From a virus, in the IMG/VR virus record IMGVR_UViG_3300045135_000497, positions 1-30,696 of that record: 30,696 nt of DNA, one strand, 5' to 3'. The notes beneath the pieces were generated by a model, which worked only from the letters and a program-made list of their open reading frames with translations, ran no database searches and was not told where the DNA came from. Positions 8,118-15,456 of the stretch are shown one piece after another. The first letter of the stretch is position 1. Every line of letters starts with the position of its first letter. The position numbers and the translations under genes are program-made.

Positions 8118-10792
8118 GTTTTACTTTATCAATAAGTTCAAATGCGGTTTCATTTGTTGATGCTGATTTGTTTGAAGGAGAAGAGTTTTTCTATGATGTA
8201 TCATTTTATGATGATGCTTCAATAAAAGATGTTAAGATACCTTTTTATACAAGTCTAACATTACCTCTGACCCCTACCAACAAGTCTATCTTTGGTTACG
8301 ATCCAATAAACACAAACGTGAGTTCGTTTCCCAGCGGTGACTATCATTTTATTATTTCTTACCACAATTCATTTAATACTGAAATAAGAGGTATAATGAC
8401 GGTTGATTCAATAGAATACAATTCTGATCAGCCATATATGAGTGTTACCTTAAAAGATTACCTCTCATTATTTTTCTCAGAACTTTCGGAAAAAAAGTTA
8501 GGAGATATACTTACTTCATCTTACCACACATCTAACCACCCCTTATCAGATTTTTTTAAAACTACTGCAAATAATGGGGAGGCAGGAGTCGCAGGTCAAG
8601 ATCCAGACTTAACACGCATTGTAAACTTTCCATTCGTGGATATGTGTAACGATGTAGAAAAGTTTGACTATGAAACAAGACAGTTTACCGAATATGGCTC
8701 TGGAGAAACTAGGTCTGGGTTTATTCCAACACTCTCTGTTAAAAACTACTTAAAGCAAGTTGGTGAGTATTTATCTACTTCTAATATCCCGGTAAAGGTA
8801 AAATCAAAACTATTTGGCATTAATGAATCTGAGGCCATACCAGACTTTCAGCCATCAAAGTTACAGGCTGTAATACCAGCAAAGTTACAAGCCAAAAGAG
8901 GATTTAATACAAGAAACTTTACTTTGTATAACAGATTTGATACTGCATTTCCAAATGAGGACATGACAGAAAACAAAAATCTGTTTGGTAATCAAAGGCA
9001 ACTAAGAACAAATTATTATGGGAAGTATACTGTTTTTGGTCATTACGGCACTATTCCAGCAAACTACAACCCAATTAAAAAACACGCCCTTGAATGGCCT
9101 GATGACGGATATGTAGATTCATCTGTAGATACTTCTGGAGAAAAGGGATATATCTCTCCCCACACAAGTTTTGGAGCAGAGATATCATTTGCCAGTGGAA
9201 ACAGAACAGAAACAATAGGGACTTTGACTTGGGAGTTACCTGTCGTTGACGAAGAAAAAATGGTTTACAAAATATTCCCTAACAACTCAGACATGAGTTT
9301 TAATTTAAAGCTTGGGATATTTGTAGATGGATATTTAACTAAGTCTATAGGAATGTTAGATTCCAATGGAGATAAACTTGAATTAAATGCCCAAAACGCA
9401 ACAGTAACACAGTCTAATGCTGTAAAGTCTAGCGCAGATATTCCTACCGTTGGAAATTTCTTTGGTTTGACATCTGGGAGTTTGGCCTATCTAGATGATA
9501 GCAGTTTTCCAAACTATAATGATTCTTTGCAATGGAACAATATAGAAGTTTATCTTCCAAACGAAGAAAGATTTATTGATTTAATTGGAGACAGTAGATA
9601 TGGAATGTGTTATTATCTAGAGCCTTTAGAGGGATCGTTAGACATAACATATGCCGATCAATGGTATGCTGTATCTCCGTCTCCAATGACTGGTTATACG
9701 GTATACTATAATGGGAATATAGTAAATTCTGATTTCGGGCCACTTAAAATAAGAAAGGCAATAACGAAGATATCTAATTACACCGACTTTGATATTAAGT
9801 TTACAGCAAACAGAGACTTTTCACCTTACTATCCAGATGATAGATATAACATAAAAGACTCTATAAACAATACTTGTGATATTAAAGTCCCTGAGTTTTT
9901 AGATATAATTACAAAAAGATTTGGCTGTGGTATATTCTATGAATATGATGGCTCTCATCATATTTTAAGAATAGATCCGCTACATATTTTAAGAACCTCT
10001 AATGTTAATATTGACAGCAGGATAGATGATTTAAATTCTATAGTTGTATCAAGACCTATAGAAATAATTAAAAACTTAGTAATAACCAATGAGGGCAATG
10101 ATTTGTTTTATGACTCTGTAAGGTATAAAGAAACTACTAGGGGTTCTACTACACAAGAAATCAATCCAAACGGTATTAATGATTTTGAATTAAAACTAGA
10201 TTCTGCTGTTTATTATAAAACCTTATGCGGAGAAGATAACTCATTAACAAACGAGAATGTAATTAAGGGTTACTTGAACGAATATCAAATAGGTTATACT
10301 AAAAATATATTCACTCCTTACAATGAGTTTTCAGTTAGGTTCGCTTATATAGATAATCCATTGTTTCAGACTAAAATAAAAGTACCTTACATCGTAAACA
10401 ATAACGTTATAAATAACTTAACGACAACGACTCAAAGGCTTTATAGAAATATCTTTGACTATGTTACTTCTGAAGAACTTGATCCTCATGTGTTCAATGG
10501 TAGACTGTCAAATAAGAATACCGCTGGGTGGGATTTATTAGCAGAAGATGAAGATGAGCTTACTACTGATTATTACGATTTAATCGCATCTACAGAACAG
10601 TTAAAAACAAAACAATATCCGTCTATTGAATTTGATATGGTTGTTCCCGTAGGCGAACTAACAAATTCTGCATTTATGTTTAGCAAGGGAATATTGTCAT
10701 ATATAAACAATCAGAAAGTTTTAATTAAAGAAGCTAAAGGACAAGTTTATGATGACAATGCTTATCTGTCTGTCAAAGGTTTAATAGAATAA
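8114..10792 (+). CDS. Putative baseplate hub / tail tip protein
   Basis: A large 892-residue, strand-rich and aromatic-rich protein. The N-terminal 120 residues hold a beta-sandwich-like segment with the phrase FYTSLTLPLTPTN, which I recall from tail proteins of Bacteroidota phages. Later parts resemble the hub-type folds of tail-associated proteins. No lysozyme or peptidase motif was seen. Its position after the tape measure and Dit-like genes supports a baseplate hub/tail tip role. Codon use here is noticeably more A/T-ending (AGA, ATA, TTA) than in the capsid gene. Confidence 0.55.
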   Translation: MSFTLSISSNAVSFVDADLFEGEEFFYDVSFYDDASIKDVKIPFYTSLTLPLTPTNKSIFGYDPINTNVSSFPSGDYHFIISYHNSFNTEIRGIMTVDSIEYNSDQPYMSVTLKDYLSLFFSELSEKKLGDILTSSYHTSNHPLSDFFKTTANNGEAGVAGQDPDLTRIVNFPFVDMCNDVEKFDYETRQFTEYGSGETRSGFIPTLSVKNYLKQVGEYLSTSNIPVKVKSKLFGINESEAIPDFQPSKLQAVIPAKLQAKRGFNTRNFTLYNRFDTAFPNEDMTENKNLFGNQRQLRTNYYGKYTVFGHYGTIPANYNPIKKHALEWPDDGYVDSSVDTSGEKGYISPHTSFGAEISFASGNRTETIGTLTWELPVVDEEKMVYKIFPNNSDMSFNLKLGIFVDGYLTKSIGMLDSNGDKLELNAQNATVTQSNAVKSSADIPTVGNFFGLTSGSLAYLDDSSFPNYNDSLQWNNIEVYLPNEERFIDLIGDSRYGMCYYLEPLEGSLDITYADQWYAVSPSPMTGYTVYYNGNIVNSDFGPLKIRKAITKISNYTDFDIKFTANRDFSPYYPDDRYNIKDSINNTCDIKVPEFLDIITKRFGCGIFYEYDGSHHILRIDPLHILRTSNVNIDSRIDDLNSIVVSRPIEIIKNLVITNEGNDLFYDSVRYKETTRGSTTQEINPNGINDFELKLDSAVYYKTLCGEDNSLTNENVIKGYLNEYQIGYTKNIFTPYNEFSVRFAYIDNPLFQTKIKVPYIVNNNVINNLTTTTQRLYRNIFDYVTSEELDPHVFNGRLSNKNTAGWDLLAEDEDELTTDYYDLIASTEQLKTKQYPSIEFDMVVPVGELTNSAFMFSKGILSYINNQKVLIKEAKGQVYDDNAYLSVKGLIE

Positions 10793-10804
10793 TTGTAAAT
10801 TAAT
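10793..10804 (+). promoter_or_regulatory. TTGTAAATTA motif, copy 2
   Basis: TTGTAAATTAAT begins directly after the stop of the hub gene and ends only 3 nt before the next ATG at 10808. If it were a -10 element, the transcript would be leaderless or nearly so. Confidence 0.5.
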
Positions 10805-10807
10805 TTG

Positions 10808-11200
10808 ATGGCTACATATAATGATTACCCACAAGCAGCAGTAAACAACGCAAAGAAAGTACTTGCGTGGAAAAAGAAGTATGGCTCTGAAGTAAAGGGT
10901 ATGACTTCTGTGGGCTGGACTCGTGCAAATCAATTAGCCAATAAAAGAAAACTAAGTTATGAGACTATTGCTAGAATGGCTGCGTTTAATCGCCATAGAA
11001 AAAATGCTGCGGTTGACCCTAAGTATAAGAATGAGCCTTGGAAAGATAGAGGCTATGTTGCTTGGCTTGGATGGGGTGGCTCAAGCGGAGTTAACTGGGC
11101 AATTAGAAAAGCAGAGTCTATACGAAAGGGAACAGTCCGAGCAAGTACGGATGTGGCTGACCTCCCGTGGGGTAACCGTAAGGTCAAGGATGAAAAGTAA
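10808..11200 (+). CDS. Conserved small phage protein near capsid protease
   Basis: 130 residues, Lys/Arg-rich. The middle part holds a helical segment RANQLANKRKLSYETIARM, and the C-terminal half has GYVAWLGWGGSSGVNWA (about residues 93-109). I recognise this pattern as a small conserved domain found next to capsid maturation proteases in many phages; its function is not known to me. The ATG at 10808 is preferred over the in-frame TTG at 10805 because it is a standard start. The gene lies immediately upstream of the protease, with only a micro-ORF between. Confidence 0.7.
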   Translation: MATYNDYPQAAVNNAKKVLAWKKKYGSEVKGMTSVGWTRANQLANKRKLSYETIARMAAFNRHRKNAAVDPKYKNEPWKDRGYVAWLGWGGSSGVNWAIRKAESIRKGTVRASTDVADLPWGNRKVKDEK

Positions 11201-11270
11201 TAAGGCTAAACGTATACAGAAAGCTAAAGACAAATACAATCATCTTGTAGACAAGCTTAACGTAAAGTAA
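11190..11270 (+). CDS. Possible 26-residue basic micro-protein
   Basis: A short frame starts inside the end of the preceding gene and ends one base before the protease ATG. The predicted peptide is very basic (KSNKAKRIQKAKDKYN) and predicted helical. An AGGTCAAGG stretch lies just upstream. It fills an otherwise empty gap between two coupled genes, which favours it being real, but the length is too short for coding statistics. Confidence 0.4.
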   Translation: MKSNKAKRIQKAKDKYNHLVDKLNVK

Positions 11271-11271
11271 C

Positions 11272-12324
11272 ATGAATAAAGATTTACCTTTATACGATAT
11301 TACACTTGAGGATTTTGAACAAGGCATGTACAAAATTTCTCTTGTAGACAAACCTGCAATCGAGGAAAACTTTATCTACTTCAATGAAGTAAAGAAAGTT
11401 GAGATGTTTGCAAACGATGAGAAGAAAGAAGTTGTTGGGCCAATTATGATTCCTAACAAAGAGATCCTACGCTTCTCGCCAGAAAATGGCTACTACTATG
11501 TACGCTTCACGGAAGAGACTATTCGTGATATTATGTACAATTACTCTAAGAAAGGTTTGTTTAACCAATTTGGTATTCACCACGAGTACGATACTCAAGA
11601 TGTGGTGATGCTTGAAGTTTGGATGAAAGAGTCAGAGAACGACAAGTCAAAGGACTACGGATATGACTTACCAAACGGAACAGTATTCGTTAAGGCTAAG
11701 ATTGAGTCTGATGAATTGTTTAGTGCGATTAAGAACGGAGAAGTAAATGGCTTCTCTATCGAAATTCAAGCTGATATTAAACCCGTAAATAAAGAAAATA
11801 ACATGACTGAATTTACTTTTGCCAAAGAACTAGGCAAGTTGGAGGCTCAATTTGAGGCTATGACTGCTAAGTACGAGGCTAAAATCCAGGGCCTAGAAGA
11901 GGAGAACGCAGTTCTTCTTGAGGCTATGACATCTTTTGAGGATAAGTTCGGTGGCGTAGAAGAGCTAAAAAGCGCAATCGAAATGATTCAAAAGCACATT
12001 GAAGGTATGAGTCAATCAGAAGAAATGACTGCTGATGCTGATGCTGATGATGAAGAAAAGAAAGAAGAGGAAATGGCTGAAGAAGCACCAGTGAAGAGCA
12101 TCGCTCCAGCTAGTGAAGAAGCCACGGATCTTTCTAAAGAGGAGAAAGAAGAAGATTACGAAGCCGTTGAGGAGGAAGTAACAGAGAATGAAGTTGAAGA
12201 GCAATTTGCTGCTGAACAAAAAGCTGAAGAGCAAGAAGAGCAAGTTGAAGATAAGACAGTATCATTTGATGCTATCACGCCAGAAAAGGTTGCGATGATT
12301 AACAACTTCTTCAATCGTAAATAA
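11272..12324 (+). CDS. Capsid maturation protease fused to scaffold (XkdF-like)
   Basis: A 350-residue protein with two parts. Residues about 1-170 resemble XkdF-type phage serine proteases: SLVDKPAIEENF at about 23-34, a His-containing GIHHEYD (H103 a candidate catalytic residue) and NGEVNGFSIE (S162 the candidate nucleophile). Residues 178-350 are a coiled coil and then a very acidic Glu-rich tail, typical of scaffold proteins. The gene sits directly before the major capsid gene. Assignment of the catalytic residues is by family analogy. The scaffold part probably also has its own internal start at 11803. Confidence 0.8.
   Translation: MNKDLPLYDITLEDFEQGMYKISLVDKPAIEENFIYFNEVKKVEMFANDEKKEVVGPIMIPNKEILRFSPENGYYYVRFTEETIRDIMYNYSKKGLFNQFGIHHEYDTQDVVMLEVWMKESENDKSKDYGYDLPNGTVFVKAKIESDELFSAIKNGEVNGFSIEIQADIKPVNKENNMTEFTFAKELGKLEAQFEAMTAKYEAKIQGLEEENAVLLEAMTSFEDKFGGVEELKSAIEMIQKHIEGMSQSEEMTADADADDEEKKEEEMAEEAPVKSIAPASEEATDLSKEEKEEDYEAVEEEVTENEVEEQFAAEQKAEEQEEQVEDKTVSFDAITPEKVAMINNFFNRK
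11803..12324 (+). CDS. Nested in-frame scaffold protein from internal start
   Basis: Met178 of the protease opens a 173-residue in-frame product that consists only of the coiled coil and acidic tail. The bases before this ATG (AATAAAGAAAATAAC) are A-rich, like the tracts before the capsid (AATAAAATG) and tube (GAAAATAAAATG) genes. The arrangement copies lambda C/Nu3, where a scaffold is made from inside the protease gene. Internal initiation is inferred from this match and from where the domain break falls. Confidence 0.6.
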   Translation: MTEFTFAKELGKLEAQFEAMTAKYEAKIQGLEEENAVLLEAMTSFEDKFGGVEELKSAIEMIQKHIEGMSQSEEMTADADADDEEKKEEEMAEEAPVKSIAPASEEATDLSKEEKEEDYEAVEEEVTENEVEEQFAAEQKAEEQEEQVEDKTVSFDAITPEKVAMINNFFNRK

Positions 12325-12327
12325 TTA

Positions 12328-12339
12328 TTGTAAATTAAT
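12328..12339 (+). promoter_or_regulatory. TTGTAAATTA motif, copy 3
   Basis: TTGTAAATTAAT lies just after the protease stop and 31 nt before the major capsid ATG, inside an otherwise A/T-only leader containing a T-run (12350-12356). The spacing would suit a promoter -10 element with a short 5' leader. Confidence 0.5.
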
Positions 12340-12370
12340 TAAAAAGAACTTTTTTTAAAATCATAATAAA

Positions 12371-13258
12371 ATGAGTGTATCTATTTCTAATTTGCCATAC
12401 GGAGATCGTAGACCAGACTTGTTCATCGACTCAATGGTAAAATCTGCTGCGGTTCTAAACCGTTTCCGCCTTATTGACGGAGTTAAAGCAAAAGTAAATG
12501 TGCCTATCTTTGATGCTCAGTTGACTTGGGGTAATGACCTTTGCCAATTTGATCCACAATCTACTGCTACTATTTCTGAAAAAGAAATGACAGTTGATAC
12601 TTACAAGTGGGCTTTCCTAAACTGTAAGACAGCTCTAGAGTCTTCTTACCGTGGTTTGTTGTTGAAGAAAGGTCAGCACAACCCTGAAACTATGGACGCT
12701 GAGTTCAAAGACTGGGTGTTTGACTACTTCGCAAAACTATCTGCTGAACGTGCTTTGCAACAAGCTTCTACTGAAATTATTGCTGAGTTGACTGCTGATG
12801 CTGCTGTTATCGACTACATTACTGGTGCGCCTATTACTGCGTTGAACGTACTTGACTTGATGGAAGGTGCTTACGCTGCAATGAGCGATGTAATGTTGGC
12901 TGCTATCTACGGTGATGCTGATCGTGATTTCAAACCAGCATTCTTCTTGGGAACTGCTGCTATGCAAAATTACCAAATCGCTATCGCTGAGAAATTCACT
13001 ACTACTCCACAAGGTATCATCGAGGGTAACATTCCTCCTTACTTTGGTATGGAAGTAGTTCACATGTCTTCTCTACCAGCTGATGAGTTTTTCGTGGCTG
13101 CTCCACAAAACTTGGTTATGTTGACTGATGACTACAACGATGTTCGTGCTATCGACATGAAGTACGAAGCTGAATTGTCTTCTGATAAGATTTGGGGTCA
13201 ATTCAAACTTGGCTTCTCTTACTTGAAAGGCGAAGAAATCGTTTACGCACATCAATAA
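12371..13258 (+). CDS. Major capsid protein (HK97-type)
   Basis: 295 residues forming the prohead shell. Position immediately after the protease/scaffold, a normal size, a C-terminal half with short strands and an N-terminal arm all fit an HK97-fold capsid protein. Codon use is strongly biased to GCT, CGT, AAC, TTC and TTG compared with neighbouring genes, which fits very high expression. The gene has its own motif-bearing leader and is followed by a strong intrinsic terminator. I did not see a conserved cleavage motif near the N-terminus. Confidence 0.85.
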   Translation: MSVSISNLPYGDRRPDLFIDSMVKSAAVLNRFRLIDGVKAKVNVPIFDAQLTWGNDLCQFDPQSTATISEKEMTVDTYKWAFLNCKTALESSYRGLLLKKGQHNPETMDAEFKDWVFDYFAKLSAERALQQASTEIIAELTADAAVIDYITGAPITALNVLDLMEGAYAAMSDVMLAAIYGDADRDFKPAFFLGTAAMQNYQIAIAEKFTTTPQGIIEGNIPPYFGMEVVHMSSLPADEFFVAAPQNLVMLTDDYNDVRAIDMKYEAELSSDKIWGQFKLGFSYLKGEEIVYAHQ

Positions 13259-13265
13259 TAGTTAG

Positions 13266-13290
13266 AGGGGAGGGAAGCCTCCCCTTTATT
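13266..13290 (+). terminator. Terminator after major capsid gene
   Basis: AGGGGAGG (13266-13273) pairs perfectly with CCTCCCCT (13278-13285) around a GAAG loop and is followed by TTATT. It lies 7 bases after the capsid stop. Confidence 0.8.
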
Positions 13291-13312
13291 AACCCTTAAA
13301 AACGAAAATAAA

Positions 13313-13861
13313 ATGCCTTGTAATTTAACTCTTGCTGATGTAACCTACGACTGTACTGACCTCGGTATTGGTGGGTTGAAAGCTGTATACCTTGCTAACC
13401 GTGATGAGCTTATCACTCAGAGCCTTGTAAGCGTTTCTGGTGGTGCTGCTACAGTAACTCCAGCTGCTGCTAACTTGTATGCTGATGGTGATGCTATCAA
13501 AATCGAGTTTAACTTGAAAGATGGTTTCTCTGTATTTACAGATGTAAAAACTGTATCTGCTGACGGTATTACTTCTACAGTACCTACTATTGCAATCGAA
13601 GTTCCTAAGATGTCTCCTGGACACCGTGATGCTTTGAACGCTATGGCTGTTGCTGGTTCTGAATTGGTTGCCTTTGTTGAAACTGCTGCTGGTACTTACC
13701 ACATGATTGGTTTTGATTACGGTCTATATGCTGCGACTGTTGATGGTACTTCAGGTACTGGTCGTGCAGAAAAGAACCGTTACCAATTGACTTTGACTGG
13801 TGACGAGGATAGCCTTGCATACCACCTAGATTCTGCTAACTGGGCTAATGTAGCCGGTTAA
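13313..13861 (+). CDS. Putative major tail tube protein
   Basis: A 182-residue, Ala/Thr/Val-rich beta protein encoded between two strong terminators and directly after the capsid gene, with similarly biased codon use (CGT, GCT, GGT), so it is probably a high-copy virion protein. Two N-terminal cysteines (C3, C14) precede a GIGGLKAVYL strand. The following gene encodes a paralogue with the same layout. The tail tube assignment rests on size, abundance signals and the absence of another candidate; a second capsid-associated protein is possible. Confidence 0.6.
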   Translation: MPCNLTLADVTYDCTDLGIGGLKAVYLANRDELITQSLVSVSGGAATVTPAAANLYADGDAIKIEFNLKDGFSVFTDVKTVSADGITSTVPTIAIEVPKMSPGHRDALNAMAVAGSELVAFVETAAGTYHMIGFDYGLYAATVDGTSGTGRAEKNRYQLTLTGDEDSLAYHLDSANWANVAG

Positions 13862-13868
13862 TAGAAAC

Positions 13869-13880
13869 TTGTAAATTAAT
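13869..13880 (+). promoter_or_regulatory. TTGTAAATTA motif, copy 4
   Basis: TTGTAAATTAAT lies 7 bases after the tube gene stop and immediately before the next terminator hairpin, 46 nt before the paralogue's ATG. A promoter here would sit upstream of a terminator, which argues for an RNA-level role at this copy. Confidence 0.45.
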
Positions 13881-13882
13881 AC

Positions 13883-13918
13883 AAGGGGGAGGGAGTAATC
13901 CCCTCCCCTTTTTTTTTA
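13883..13918 (+). terminator. Terminator after tube gene
   Basis: A G-rich arm (AAGGGGGAGGG, from 13883) pairs imperfectly with CCCCTCCCCTT (ending about 13910) around a short loop, followed by a run of T. It is similar in sequence to the hairpins at 13266 and 16451. Confidence 0.8.
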
Positions 13919-13926
13919 TATAAACT

Positions 13927-14439
13927 ATGAGTTTTAGTTGTAGCATTTTTTTAGAGGATATAGATATTAACTGCAATAATAATGTAGGGGGTATTAAGAA
14001 AGTGGTCTTGGGTCTTCAAAAAGATTTGAGCATTTCACTTGATCCTGCGGATGAAACAATTGTTACTCAAGCAGAGTTATTAAATTCTGTAGTATTTGAA
14101 CACAATAATAAAGATGCTACTACAATATTTAATGAGTCTAAAAGCGTAAATAACGGACTTGGTGTAATAACAACAGAGATAATTATAAGACTGCCACTAC
14201 TTGATGTAAAGATGAACAAGGTGGATTATATGTCTCGCAGAAACGACATTGTTTGTATTATGTACCACAATAACGGAACTGCTACTATTAGCGGTTGGAT
14301 GGATGGACTTACTATGCAGTATAGTGCAACAAGTGGTGCTTCAAGAAACGAATTGTCTCTTGTAGATGTTACTCTTTCTACTGATAGTTGGATAGCATCT
14401 TTTGCGGTTAACGATCCTAATATTATAACACTTCCGTAA
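13927..14439 (+). CDS. Tail tube-like paralogue
   Basis: 170 residues. The N-terminus repeats the layout of the preceding tube protein: C5 and C16 in the same spacing, then VGGIKKVVLG matching GIGGLKAVYL. The rest is beta-rich and ends in a VTLSTDSW strand. Codon use is more A/T-rich and Arg uses AGA, unlike its neighbour, so it is likely less expressed. It may be a minor tube, tail terminator-like or receptor-side tube subunit. It overlaps the next gene (TAATG). Confidence 0.6.
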   Translation: MSFSCSIFLEDIDINCNNNVGGIKKVVLGLQKDLSISLDPADETIVTQAELLNSVVFEHNNKDATTIFNESKSVNNGLGVITTEIIIRLPLLDVKMNKVDYMSRRNDIVCIMYHNNGTATISGWMDGLTMQYSATSGASRNELSLVDVTLSTDSWIASFAVNDPNIITLP

Positions 14440-14693
14440 TGTACGCACCAATAAAAATAGGATATCAAGCAAACGCTGTACAAACCGACAAAGGTTTTTT
14501 AGATTATGTTTTTCCTGATATTGATGCTTATAACGCTGATGCAATACAATACGACAAGGGAATGGTTGATTACCTTATCGGAACAACAGGGCTTTACTCT
14601 GATGTTTTGATTGAGCAATCATCTGGTTGGAGTGTTAATTGGGAATTGATAAATATGCAATGGGAAACCATTAATGTAAAATGGGAATTATAA
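14439..14693 (+). CDS. Small tail protein with internal repeats and Trp-heptad tail
   Basis: 84 residues made of repeats. AVQTDKGFLDYV and AIQYDKGMVDYL are two near-copies of one unit. The C-terminus carries tryptophans spaced every 7 residues (NWELINM, QWETINV, KWEL). The same W-heptad peptide ends the 44-residue protein encoded at 14954. Function is unknown; position suggests a small virion or tail-fibre accessory protein. It abuts the next ATG (TAA then ATGG). Confidence 0.6.
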   Translation: MYAPIKIGYQANAVQTDKGFLDYVFPDIDAYNADAIQYDKGMVDYLIGTTGLYSDVLIEQSSGWSVNWELINMQWETINVKWEL

Positions 14694-14957
14694 ATGGATA
14701 ACAACATTACTAAAGACAGAAACTACTACCAGTCTTCTATGGGAGATTTTGGATTCCGTAGAATTGGCCCTGGTGAGACATCTCCTGGTGGAGAGACTTA
14801 CAGAGTTATTGTTTGCTTACAAGAGGCAAGTATCAATGCAGAGTCTATGGTTGGTGATTCTTTGACTGGACAAGTATTGCCTACAGGCATGCAGGTGTTT
14901 GGGAAGTTCACCGAGGTTTCTTGTTACCAAGGAGTTGTGTTAGCTTACTTGGGATGA
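14694..14957 (+). CDS. Small beta-rich structural protein
   Basis: 87 residues. It begins immediately after the preceding stop. Phrases such as FRRIGPGETSPGGETYRVI and a final VVLAYLG resemble a family of small beta-strand proteins encoded among phage tail genes, as I recall them, though I cannot name it. It ends in an ATGA overlap with the next micro-gene. A virion accessory role is inferred from context. Confidence 0.6.
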   Translation: MDNNITKDRNYYQSSMGDFGFRRIGPGETSPGGETYRVIVCLQEASINAESMVGDSLTGQVLPTGMQVFGKFTEVSCYQGVVLAYLG

Positions 14958-15088
14958 TATTAGCATTAGGCATATCTATACACGCCAATAATTTTATTGG
15001 AGACAAGTATGAGTTTGACAACAGATACTGGGATCGTATTGATATGAAATGGGAGACTATTAACGATACTTGGGAGGAAGAAATATAA
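14954..15088 (+). CDS. 44-residue Trp-heptad protein
   Basis: The frame starts in the stop of the previous gene (ATGA) and its stop overlaps the next ATG (TAATG). The N-terminus is hydrophobic (MILALGISIHANNFIG). The C-terminus repeats the W-x6-W-x6-W pattern (YWDRIDM, KWETIND, TWEEE) found at the end of the 84-residue protein encoded at 14439. Perfect coupling on both sides makes it likely to be translated. The function is unknown; a docking peptide or fibre anchor is a guess. Confidence 0.6.
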   Translation: MILALGISIHANNFIGDKYEFDNRYWDRIDMKWETINDTWEEEI

Positions 15089-15444
15089 TGGCTACACTAA
15101 CAGGAAATAAACCAAAGGATACCTACAAAGGTCTTATTAAGACCGTTGATAGTAACGAGGTAACAGGCGAGGTTCAACTAAGCGATGGTAACGGCAATGC
15201 GTTGCCAATGACTGTTTCTACTACCGATGTACGAGTACGAGGTGTGGGGTTGACAGGTTACTCTCACGATCAGAATGTCTCTGAACCAGAATGGCTAATA
15301 GAGCATGGACTTGGTAAGAAACCATCTGTAACAGTAGTAGATTCTATGAATAGGACTGTTATGGGTGAAGTAGAATATATAGATGATAACGTACTTATTG
15401 TGCGATTTAAATCCGCTTTCAAAGGCAAAGCATATCTTAATTAA
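15088..15444 (+). CDS. Small tail fibre-type beta domain protein
   Basis: 118 residues. The ATG at 15088 is chosen over an upstream in-frame ATG at 15070 because it overlaps the preceding stop (TAATG), as elsewhere in this cluster. The C-terminal half shows WLIEHGLGKKPSVTVVDS, then GEVEYIDDN, then FKGKAYLN. This motif is common in phage tail spike/fibre domains and marks a beta-sandwich module seen fused or free-standing. It is probably a virion fibre or baseplate attachment protein. Confidence 0.75.
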   Translation: MATLTGNKPKDTYKGLIKTVDSNEVTGEVQLSDGNGNALPMTVSTTDVRVRGVGLTGYSHDQNVSEPEWLIEHGLGKKPSVTVVDSMNRTVMGEVEYIDDNVLIVRFKSAFKGKAYLN

Positions 15445-15456
15445 TAAATAAATAAA

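Noticed and set aside
10959-11270. 103-codon ORF overlapping the 130-residue gene
   Set aside because: The overlapped part has no family features, while the other frame encodes a recognised conserved domain; only the 26-codon end is kept as a possible micro-gene.
12016-12243. Apparent multi-pass hydrophobic minus-strand ORF
   Set aside because: It is the complement of the Glu/Lys-rich scaffold tail, which always yields Phe/Leu-rich antisense.
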